Assembly (NCBI GenBank): GCA_963930645.1
Contig: CAWVNO010001151.1
Span: 1-64,000, forward strand
Direction: 5' to 3'
DNA length: 64,000 bases
Source: Salticus scenicus
Lineage: Eukaryota > Arthropoda > Arachnida > Araneae > Salticidae
A program made the translations under genes and the position numbers. Below, one piece after another: positions 25,319 to 35,968 of this stretch. Each line of letters begins with the position of its first letter. Position 1 is the first letter of the stretch. Under the pieces are notes generated by a model, which saw only the letters and a program-made list of their open reading frames with translations, was not told the origin of the DNA and searched no databases.

Positions 25319-25519
25319 GAGCCTAAAGATCGCAATCGCTTTCAGAATCTGCCAAATATATTCTAGTTTCATAATAAAACAATCGGGAAGTTTGCACGTT
25401 GAACCATTTGGCCCGGGGGGCCTTTTTTCGCAGACCTTCGGCAGCCGTTCCTACGCTCCGAAATTTTTTTTCGAGTTTCACATGCCCATCTTCAAACAAC
25501 GATTCCCAAGCAACTAAAA
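25319..25519 (+). repeat. B subtype with three linked variants, copy 3
   Basis: It carries AATCGCTTTC, A3T8 and AAACAACG, plus a private A-to-T change in TTTTTACGC. It lies 6631 bp from the copy at 18688 and 14666 bp from the copy at 39985, so it ties two long-range duplications together. Confidence 0.85.
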
Positions 25520-26324
25520 GAGCCTAACGATCGCAATCACTTTCAGAATCTGCGAAATATATTCTAGTTTCATAATAACACCATCGGGAAGTTTGCACGT
25601 TGAACCATTTGGCCCGGGGGGCCTTTTTACGCAGACCTTCGGCAGCCGTTCCTACGCTCCGAAAATTTTTTTCGAGTTTCACATGCCCATCTTCAAACGA
25701 CGATTCCAAAGCAACTAAAAGAGCCTAAAGATCGCAATCACTTTCAGAATCTGCCAAATATATTCTAGTTTCATAATAAAACAATCGGGAAGTTTGCACG
25801 TTGAACCATTTGGCCCGGGGGGCCTTTTTACGCAGATCTTCGGCAGCCGTTCCTACGCTCCGAAAATTTTTTTCGAGTTTCACATGCCCATCTTCAAACG
25901 ACGATTCCCAAGCAACTAAAAGAGCCTAACGATCGCAATCACTTTCAGAATCTGCGAAATATATTCTAGTTTCATAATAACACCATCGGGAAGTTTGCAC
26001 GTTAAACCATTTGGCCCGGGGGGCCTTTTTACGCAGACCTTCGGCAGCCGTTCCTACGCTCCGAAAATTTTTTTCGAGTTTCACATGCCCATCTTCAAAC
26101 GACGATTCCAAAGCAACTAAAAGAGCCTAAAGATCGCAATCACTTTCAGAATCTGCCAAATATATTCTAGTTTCATAATAAAACAATCGGGAAGTTTGCA
26201 CGTTGAACCATTTGGCCCGGGGGGGCCTTTTTACGCAGACCTTCGGCAGCCGTTCCTACGCTCCGAAAATTTTTTTCGAGTTTCACATGCCCATCTTCAA
26301 ACGACGATTCCCAAGCAACTAAAA

Positions 26325-26525
26325 GAGCCTAACGATCGCAATCACTTTCAGAATCTGCGAAATATATTCTAGTTTCATAATAACACCATCGGGAAGTTTG
26401 CACGTTGAACCATTTGGCCCGGGGGGCCTTTTTACGCAGACCTTCGGCAGCCGTTCCTACGCTCCGAAAATTTTTTTCGAGTTTCACATGCCCATCTTCA
26501 AACGACGATTCCCAAGCAACTAAAA
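26325..26525 (+). repeat. A/B hybrid monomer before the higher-order repeat
   Basis: It has an A head and a B tail, follows a 202-bp B with seven G, and immediately precedes the first marked A' monomer. The same hybrid-then-A' order is found at 29741, 32754 and 35768. Confidence 0.9.
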
Positions 26526-28534
26526 GAGCCTAACGATCGCAATCACTTTCAGAATCTGCGAAATATATTCTAGTTTCATAATAACACCATCGGGAAGTTT
26601 GCACGTTGAACCATTTGGCCCGGGGGGCCTTTTTACGCAGACCTTCGGCAGCCGTTCCTACGCTCCGAAAATTTTTTTCGAGTTTCACATGCCCATCTTC
26701 AAACGACGATTCCACAGCAACTAAAAGAGCCTTAAGATCGCAATCACTTTCAGAATCTGCCAAATATATTCTAGTTTCATAATAAAACAATCGGGAAGTT
26801 TGCACGTTGAACCATTTGGCCCGGGGGGCCTTTTTACGCAGACCTTCGGCAGCCGTTCCTACGCTCCGAAAATTTTTTTCGAGTTTCACATGCCCATCTT
26901 CAAACGACGATTCCCAAGCAACTAAAAGAGCCTAACGATCGCAATCACTTTCAGAATCTGCGAAATATATTCTAGTTTCATAATAACACCATCGGGAAGT
27001 TTGCACGTTGAACCATTTGGCCCGGGGGGCCTTTTTACGCAGACCTTCGGCAGCCGTTCCTACGCTCCGAAAATTTTTTTCGAGTTTCACATGCCCATCT
27101 TCAAACGACGATTCCAAAGCAACTAAAAGAGCCTAAAGATCGCAATCACTTTCAGAATCTGCCAAATATATTCTAGTTTCATAATAAAACAATCGGGAAG
27201 TTTGCACGTTGAACCATTTGGCCCGGGGGCCTTTTTACGCAGACCTTCGGCAGCCGTTCCTACGCTCCGAAAATTTTTTTCGAGTTTCACATGCCCATCT
27301 TCAAACGACGATTCCCAAGCAACTAAAAGAGCCTAACGATCGTAATCACTTTCAGAATCTGCGAAATATATTCTAGTTTCATAATAACACCATCGGGAAG
27401 TTTGCACGTTGAACCATTTGGCCCGGGGGGCCTTTTTACGCAGACCTTCGGCAGCCGTTCCTACGCTCCGAAAATTTTTTTCGAGTTTCACATGCCCATC
27501 TTCAAACGACGATTCCAAAGCAACTAAAAGAGCCTAAAGATCGCAATCACTTTCAGAATCTGCCAAATATATTCTAGTTTCATAATAAAACAATCAGGAA
27601 GTTTGCACGTTGAACCATTTGGCCCGGGGGGCCTTTTTACGCAGACCTTCGGCAGCCGTTCCTACGCTCCGAAAATTTTTTTCGAGTTTCACATGCCCAT
27701 CTTCAAACGACGATTCCCAAGCAACTAAAAGAGCCTAACGATCGCAATCACTTTCAGAATCTGCGAAATATATACTAGTTTCATAATAACACCATCGGGA
27801 AGTTTGCACGTTGAACCATTTGGCCCGGGGGGCCTTTTTACGCAGACCTTCGGCAGCCGTTCCTACGCTCTGAAAATTTTTTTCGAGTTTCACATGCCCA
27901 TCTTCAAACGACGATTCCAAAGCAACTAAAAGAGCCTAAAGATCGCAATCACTTTCAGAATCTGCCAAATATATTCTAGTTTCATAATAAAACAATCGGG
28001 AAGTTTGCACGTTGAACCATTTGGCCCGGGGGGCCTTTTTACGCAGACCTTCGGCAGCCGTTCCTACGCTCCGAAAATTTTTTTCGAGTTTCACATGCCC
28101 ATCTTCAAACGACGATTTCCAAGCAACTAAAAGAGCCTAACGATCGCAATCACTTTCAGAATCTGCGAAATATATTCTAGTTTCATAATAACACCATCGG
28201 AAAATTTGCACGTTGAACCATTTGGCCCGGGGGGCCTTTTTACGCAGACCTTCGGCAGCCGTTCCTACGCTCCGAAAATTTTTTTCGAGTTTCACATGCC
28301 CATCTTCAAACGACGATTCCAAAGCAACTAAAAGAGCCTAAAGATCGCAATCACTTTCAGAATCTGCCAAATATATTCTAGTTTCATAATAAAACAATCG
28401 GGAAGTTTGCACGTTGAACCATTTGGCCCGGGGGGCCTTTTTACGCAGACCTTCGGCAGCCGTTCCTACGCTCCGAAAATTTTTTTCGAGTTTCACATGC
28501 CCATCTTCAAACGACGATTCCCAAGCAACTAAAA

Positions 28535-28735
28535 GAGCCTAACGATCGCAATCACTTTCAGAATCTGCGAAATATATTCTAGTTTCATAATAACACCATC
28601 GGGAAGTTTGCACGTTGAACCATTTGGCCCGGGGGGCCTTTTTACGCAGACCTTCGGCAGCCGTTCCTACGCTCCGAAAATTTTTTTCGAGTTTCACATG
28701 CCCATCTTCAAACGACGATTCCCAAGCAACTAAAA
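28535..28735 (+). repeat. A/B hybrid monomer inside higher-order copy 1
   Basis: It has an A head and a B tail, followed by an A. It is the first of three hybrids spaced 603 bp apart (28535, 29138, 29741), the signature of a repeated three-monomer unit. Confidence 0.9.
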
Positions 28736-29137
28736 GAGCCTAACGATCGCAATCACTTTCAGAATCTGCGAAATATATTCTAGTTTCATAATAACACCAT
28801 CGGGAAGTTTGCACGTTGAACCATTTGGCCCGGGGGGCCTTTTTACGCAGACCTTCGGCAGCCGTTCCTACGCTCCGAAAATTTTTTTCGAGTTTCACAT
28901 GCCCATCTTCAAACGACGATTCCAAAGCAACTAAAAGAGCCTAAAGATCGCAATCACTTTCAGAATCTGCCAAATATATTCTAGTTTCATAATAAAACAA
29001 TCGGGAAGTTTGCACGTTGAACCATTTGGCCCGGGGGGCCTTTTTACGCAGACCTTCGGCAGCCGTTCCTACGCTCCGAAAATTTTTTTCGAGTTTCACA
29101 TGCCCATCTTCAAACGACGATTCCCAAGCAACTAAAA

Positions 29138-29338
29138 GAGCCTAACGATCGCAATCACTTTCAGAATCTGCGAAATATATTCTAGTTTCATAATAACACC
29201 ATCGGGAAGTTTGCACGTTGAACCATTTGGCCCGGGGGGCCTTTTTACGCAGACCTTCGGCAGCCGTTCCTACGCTCCGAAAATTTTTTTCGAGTTTCAC
29301 ATGCCCATCTTCAAACGACGATTCCCAAGCAACTAAAA
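29138..29338 (+). repeat. A/B hybrid monomer ending a 603-bp trimer
   Basis: It has an A head and a B tail. It closes the trimer 28736-29338 (A, B, A/B) and is followed by the marked A' at 29339. Confidence 0.9.
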
Positions 29339-29941
29339 GAGCCTAACGATCGCAATCACTTTCAGAATCTGCGAAATATATTCTAGTTTCATAATAACAC
29401 CATCGGGAAGTTTGCACGTTGAACCATTTGGCCCGGGGGGCCTTTTTACGCAGACCTTCGGCAGCCGTTCCTACGCTCCGAAAATTTTTTTCGAGTTTCA
29501 CATGCCCATCTTCAAACGACGATTCCACAGCAACTAAAAGAGCCTTAAGATCGCAATCACTTTCAGAATCTGCCAAATATATTCTAGTTTCATAATAAAA
29601 CAATCGGGAAGTTTGCACGTTGAACCATTTGGCCCGGGGGGCCTTTTTACGCAGACCTTCGGCAGCCGTTCCTACGCTCCGAAAATTTTTTTCGAGTTTC
29701 ACATGCCCATCTTCAAACGACGATTCCCAAGCAACTAAAAGAGCCTAACGATCGCAATCACTTTCAGAATCTGCGAAATATATTCTAGTTTCATAATAAC
29801 ACCATCGGGAAGTTTGCACGTTGAACCATTTGGCCCGGGGGGCCTTTTTACGCAGACCTTCGGCAGCCGTTCCTACGCTCCGAAAATTTTTTTCGAGTTT
29901 CACATGCCCATCTTCAAACGACGATTCCCAAGCAACTAAAA
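29339..29941. repeat. 603-bp trimer A'-B'-A/B, tandemly repeated
   Basis: The trimer carries TTCCACAGC and GAGCCTTAAG and ends in the A/B hybrid at 29741. The next unit at 29942 begins with the same A'-B' pair, so the marked pair occurs twice 603 bp apart. Here the local repeat unit has become three monomers instead of two. Confidence 0.88.
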
Positions 29942-32900
29942 GAGCCTAACGATCGCAATCACTTTCAGAATCTGCGAAATATATTCTAGTTTCATAATAA
30001 CACCATCGGGAAGTTTGCACGTTGAACCATTTGGCCCGGGGGGCCTTTTTACGCAGACCTTCGGCAGCCGTTCCTACGCTCCGAAAATTTTTTTCGAGTT
30101 TCACATGCCCATCTTCAAACGACGATTCCACAGCAACTAAAAGAGCCTTAAGATCGCAATCACTTTCAGAATCTGCCAAATATATTCTAGTTTCATAATA
30201 AAACAATCGGGAAGTTTGCACGTTGAACCATTTGGCCCGGGGGGCCTTTTTACGCAGACCTTCGGCAGCCGTTCCTACGCTCCGAAAATTTTTTTCGAGT
30301 TTCACATGCCCATCTTCAAACGACGATTCCCAAGCAACTAAAAGAGCCTAACGATCGCAATCACTTTCAGAATCTGCGAAATATATTCTAGTTTCATAAT
30401 AACACCATCGGGAAGTTTGCACGTTGAACCATTTGGCCCGGGGGGCCTTTTTACGCAGACCTTCGGCAGCCGTTCCTACGCTCCGAAAATTTTTTTCGAG
30501 TTTCACATGCCCATCTTCAAACGACGATTCCAAAGCAACTAAAAGAGCCTAAAGATCGCAATCACTTTCAGAATCTGCCAAATATATTCTAGTTTCATAA
30601 TAAAACAATCGGGAAGTTTGCACGTTGAACCATTTGGCCCGGGGGCCTTTTTACGCAGACCTTCGGCAGCCGTTCCTACGCTCCGAAAATTTTTTTCGAG
30701 TTTCACATGCCCATCTTCAAACGACGATTCCCAAGCAACTAAAAGAGCCTAACGATCGCAATCACTTTCAGAATCTGCGAAATATATTCTAGTTTCATAA
30801 TAACACCATCGGGAAGTTTGCACGTTGAACCATTTGGCCCGGGGGGCCTTTTTACGCAGACCTTCGGCAGCCGTTCCTACGCTCCGAAAATTTTTTTCGA
30901 GTTTCACATGCCCATCTTCAAACGACGATTCCAAAGCAACTAAAAGAGCCTAAAGATCGCAATCACTTTCAGAATCTGCCAAATATATTCTAGTTTCATA
31001 ATAAAACAATCAGGAAGTTTGCACGTTGAACCATTTGGCCCGGGGGGCCTTTTTACGCAGACCTTCGGCAGCCGTTCCTACGCTCCGAAAATTTTTTTCG
31101 AGTTTCACATGCCCATCTTCAAACGACGATTCCCAAGCAACTAAAAGAGCCTAACGATCGCAATCACTTTCAGAATCTGCGAAATATATACTAGTTTCAT
31201 AATAACACCATCGGGAAGTTTGCACGTTGAACCATTTGGCCCGGGGGGCCTTTTTACGCAGACCTTAGGCAGCCGTTCCTACGCTCTGAAAATTTTTTTC
31301 GAGTTTCACATGCCCATCTTCAAACGACGATTCCAAAGCAACTAAAAGAGCCTAAAGATCGCAATCACTTTCAGAATCTGCCAAATATATTCTAGTTTCA
31401 TAATAAAACAATCGGGAAGTTTGCACGTTGAACCATTTGGCCCGGGGGGCCTTTTTACGCAGACCTTCGGCAGCCGTTCCTACGCTCCGAAAATTTTTTT
31501 CGAGTTTCACATGCCCATCTTCAAACGACGATTTCCAAGCAACTAAAAGAGCCTAACGATCGCAATCACTTTCAGAATCTGCGAAATATATTCTAGTTTC
31601 ATAATAACACCATCGGGAAATTTGCACGTTGAACCATTTGGCCCGGGGGGCCTTTTTACGCAGACCTTCGGCAGCCGTTCCTACGCTCCGAAAATTTTTT
31701 TCGAGTTTCACATGCCCATCTTCAAACGACGATTCCAAAGCAACTAAAAGAGCCTAAAGATCGCAATCACTTTCAGAATCTGCCAAATATATTCTAGTTT
31801 CATAATAAAACAATCGGGAAGTTTGCACGTTGAACCATTTGGCCCGGGGGGCCTTTTTACGCAGACCTTCGGCAGCCGTTCCTACGCTCCGAAAATTTTT
31901 TTCGAGTTTCACATGCCCATCTTCAAACGACGATTCCCAAGCAACTAAAAGAGCCTAACGATCGCAATCACTTTCAGAATCTGCGAAATATATTCTAGTT
32001 TCATAATAACACCATCGGGAAGTTTGCACGTTGAACCATTTGGCCCGGGGGGCCTTTTTACGCAGACCTTCGGCAGCCGTTCCTACGCTCCGAAAATTTT
32101 TTTCGAGTTTCACATGCCCATCTTCAAACGACGATTCCAAAGCAACTAAAAGAGCCTAAAGATCGCAATCACTTTCAGAATCTGCAAAATATATTCTAGT
32201 TTCATAATAAAACAATCGGGAAGTTTGCACGTTGAACCATTTGGCCCGGGGGGCCTTTTTACGCAGACCTTCGGCAGCCGTTCCTACGCTCCGAAAATTT
32301 TTTTCGAGTTTCACATGCCCATTTCAAACGACGATTCCCAAGCAACTAAAAGAGCCTAACGATCGCAATCACTTTCAGAATCTGCGAAATATATTCTAGT
32401 TTCATAATAACACCATCGGGAAGTTTGCACGTTGAACCATTTGGCCCGGGGGGCCTTTTTACGCAGACCTTCGGCAGCCGTTCCTACGCTCCGAAAATTT
32501 TTTTCGAGTTTCACATGCCCATCTTCAAACGACGATTCCAAAGCAACTAAAAGAGCCTAAAGATCGCAATCACTTTCAGAATCTGCGAAATATATTCTAG
32601 TTTCATAATAAAACAATCGGGAAGTTTGCACGTTGAACCATTTGGCCCGGGGGGCCTTTTTACGCAGACCTTCGGCAGCCGTTCCTACGCTCCGAAAATT
32701 TTTTTCGAGTTTCACATGCCCATCTTCAAACGACGATTCCCAAGCAACTAAAAGAGCCTAACGATCGCAATCACTTTCAGAATCTGCGAAATATATTCTA
32801 GTTTCATAATAACACCATCGGGAAGTTTGCACGTTGAACCATTTGGCCCGGGGGGCCTTTTTACGCAGACCTTCGGCAGCCGTTCCTACGCTCCGAAAAT

Positions 32901-32954
32901 TTTTTTCGAGTTTCACATGCCCATCTTCAAACGACGATTCCCAAGCAACTAAAA
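29942..32954. repeat. Higher-order repeat copy 2 (15 monomers, 3013 bp)
   Basis: The order is A'-B', A, B with five G, A, B with ATCAGGAAG, A with ATATACTAG, CCTTAGGCAG and CTCTGAAAAT, B with GATTTCCAAG, A with GGGAAATTTG, B, A, B with TGCAAAATA, A, B, A/B. The CCTTAGGCAG and TGCAAAATA variants are shared only with copy 3. A one-base loss gives CCCATTTCAA near 32319. The B at 32553 carries the A-type G at position 34. Confidence 0.9.
32754..32954 (+). repeat. A/B hybrid monomer closing higher-order copy 2
   Basis: It has an A head and a B tail and is followed by A'. It marks the join between two 15-monomer units. The matching hybrid of copy 3 is 3014 bp downstream. Confidence 0.9.
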
Positions 32955-35900
32955 GAGCCTAACGATCGCAATCACTTTCAGAATCTGCGAAATATATTCT
33001 AGTTTCATAATAACACCATCGGGAAGTTTGCACGTTGAACCATTTGGCCCGGGGGGCCTTTTTACGCAGACCTTCGGCAGCCGTTCCTACGCTCCGAAAA
33101 TTTTTTTCGAGTTTCACATGCCCATCTTCAAACGACGATTCCACAGCAACTAAAAGAGCCTTAAGATCGCAATCACTTTCAGAATCTGCCAAATATATTC
33201 TAGTTTCATAATAAAACAATCGGGAAGTTTGCACGTTGAACCATTTGGCCCGGGGGGCCTTTTTACGCAGACCTTCGGCAGCCGTTCCTACGCTCCGAAA
33301 ATTTTTTTCGAGTTTCACATGCCCATCTTCAAACGACGATTCCCAAGCAACTAAAAGAGCCTAACGATCGCAATCACTTTCAGAATCTGCGAAATATATT
33401 CTAGATTCATAATAACACCATCGGGAAGTTTGCACGTTGAACCATTTGGCCCGGGGGGCCTTTTTACGCAGACCTTCGGCAGCCGTTCCTACGCTCCGAA
33501 AATTTTTTTCGAGTTTCACATGCCCATCTTCAAACGACGATTCCAAAGCAACTAAAAGAGCCTAAAGATCGCAATCACTTTCAGAATCTGCCAAATATAT
33601 TCTAGTTTCATAATAAAACAATCGGGAAGTTTGCACGTTGAACCATTTGGCCCGGGGGCCTTTTTACGCAGACCTTCGGCAGCCGTTCCTACGCTCCGAA
33701 AATTTTTTTCGAGTTTCACATGCCCATCTTCAAACGACGATTCCCAAGCAACTAAAAGAGCCTAACGATCGCAATCACTTTCAGAATCTGCGAAATATAT
33801 TCTAGTTTCATAATAACACCATCGGGAAGTTTGCACGTTGAACCATTTGGCCCGGGGGGCCTTTTTACGCAGACCTTCGGCAGCCGTTCCTACGCTCCGA
33901 AAATTTTTTTCGAGTTTCACATGCCCATCTTCAAACGACGATTCCAAAGCAACTAAAAGAGCCTAAAGATCGCAATCACTTTCAGAATCTGCCAAATATA
34001 TTCTAGTTTCATAATAAAACAATCAGGAAGTTTGCACGTTGAACCATTTGGCCCGGGGGGCCTTTTTACGCAGACCTTCGGCAGCCGTTCCTACGCTCCG
34101 AAAATTTTTTTCGAGTTTCACATGCCCATCTTCAAACGACGATTCCCAAGCAACTAAAAGAGCCTAACGATCGCAATCACTTTCAGAATCTGCGAAATAT
34201 ATACTAGTTTCATAATAACACCATCGGGAAGTTTGCACGTTGAACCATTTGGCCCGGGGGGCCTTTTTACGCAGACCTTAGGCAGCCGTTCCTACGCTCT
34301 GAAAATTTTTTTCGAGTTTCACATGCCCATCTTCAAACGACGATTCCAAAGCAACTAAAAGAGCCTAAAGATCGCAATCACTTTCAGAATCTGCCAAATA
34401 TATTCTAGTTTCATAATAAAACAATCGGGAAGTTTGCACGTTGAACCATTTGGCCCGGGGGGCCTTTTTACGCAGACCTTCGGCAGCCGTTCCTACGCTC
34501 CGAAAATTTTTTTCGAGTTTCACATGCCCATCTTCAAACGACGATTTCCAAGCAACTAAAAGAGCCTAACGATCGCAATCACTTTCAGAATCTGCGAAAT
34601 ATATTCTAGTTTCATAATAACACCATCGGGAAATTTGCACGTTGAACCATTTGGCCCGGGGGGCCTTTTTACGCAGACCTTCGGCAGCCGTTCCTACGCT
34701 CCGAAAATTTTTTTCGAGTTTCACATGCCCATCTTCAAACGACGATTCCAAAGCAACTAAAAGAGCCTAAAGATCGCAATCACTTTCAGAATCTGCCAAA
34801 TATATTCTAGTTTCATAATAAAACAATCGGGAAGTTTGCACGTTGAACCATTTGGCCCGGGGGGCCTTTTTACGCAGACCTTCGGCAGCCGTTCCTACGC
34901 TCCGAAAATTTTTTTCGAGTTTCACATGCCCATCTTCAAACGACGATTCCCAAGCAACTAAAAGAGCCTAACGATCGCAATCACTTTCAGAATCTGCGAA
35001 ATATATTCTAGTTTCATAATAACACCATCGGGAAGTTTGCACGTTGAACCATTTGGCCCGGGGGGCCTTTTTACGCAGACCTTCGGCAGCCGTTCCTACG
35101 CTCCGAAAATTTTTTTCGAGTTTCACATGCCCATCTTCAAACGACGATTCCAAAGCAACTAAAAGAGCCTAAAGATCGCAATCACTTTCAGAATCTGCAA
35201 AATATATTCTAGTTTCATAATAAAACAATCGGGAAGTTTGCACGTTGAACCATTTGGCCCGGGGGGCCTTTTTACGCAGACCTTCGGCAGCCGTTCCTAC
35301 GCTCCGAAAATTTTTTTCGAGTTTCACATGCCCATCTTCAAACGACGATTCCCAAGCAACTAAAAGAGCCTAACGATCGCAATCACTTTCAGAATCTGCG
35401 AAATATATTCTAGTTTCATAATAACACCATCGGGAAGTTTGCACGTTGAACCATTTGGCCCGGGGGGCCTTTTTACGCAGACCTTCGGCAGCCGTTCCTA
35501 CGCTCCGAAAATTTTTTTCGAGTTTCACATGCCCATCTTCAAACGACGATTCCAAAGCAACTAAAAGAGCCTAAAGATCGCAATCACTTTCAGAATCTGC
35601 CAAATATATTCTAGTTTCATAATAAAACAATCGGGAAGTTTGCACGTTGAACCATTTGGCCCGGGGGGCCTTTTTACGCAGACCTTCGGCAGCCGTTCCT
35701 ACGCTCCGAAAATTTTTTTCGAGTTTCACATGCCCATCTTCAAACGACGATTCCCAAGCAACTAAAAGAGCCTAACGATCGCAATCACTTTCAGAATCTG
35801 CGAAATATATTCTAGTTTCATAATAACACCATCGGGAAGTTTGCACGTTGAACCATTTGGCCCGGGGGGCCTTTTTACGCAGACCTTCGGCAGCCGTTCC

Positions 35901-35968
35901 TACGCTCCGAAAATTTTTTTCGAGTTTCACATGCCCATCTTCAAACGACGATTCCCAAGCAACTAAAA
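32955..35968. repeat. Higher-order repeat copy 3 (15 monomers, 3014 bp)
   Basis: The monomer order and the linked variants match copy 2, including CCTTAGGCAG near 34274 and TGCAAAATA near 35196. The one-base loss of copy 2 at about 32319 is absent, which explains the extra base. A private CTAGATTCAT lies near 33402. Copies 2 and 3 are the closest pair in the block and probably the youngest duplication there. Confidence 0.9.
35768..35968 (+). repeat. A/B hybrid monomer closing higher-order copy 3
   Basis: It has an A head and a B tail, followed by the marked A' at 35969. It is the 3014-bp partner of the hybrid at 32754. Confidence 0.9.

Larger units (their letters stand above)
24113..26525. 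repeat. Dimers linking the 33-monomer and 73-monomer relationships
   Basis: The left part (to about 25.5 kb) corresponds to 17.5-18.9 kb at an offset of 6631 bp. The right part (from 25118) corresponds to 39784 onward at an offset of 14666 bp, sharing the B subtype and GCAGATCTTC near 25834. Private variants include ATATACTCTAG near 24755, a TTTTTTCGC change near 25424 and GTTAAACC near 26002. Confidence 0.8.
26526..29941. repeat. Higher-order repeat copy 1 (17 monomers, 3416 bp)
   Basis: It starts with the marked pair A'-B', in which A' ends TTCCACAGC and B' begins GAGCCTTAAG. Then come a B with five G near 27228, a B with ATCAGGAAG near 27593, an A with ATATACTAG and CTCTGAAAAT near 27770-27870, a B with GATTTCCAAG near 28115 and an A with CGGAAAATTTG near 28198. 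It is longer than copies 2 and 3 because it contains trimers (A, B, A/B) at 28736 and 29339. Confidence 0.88.
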
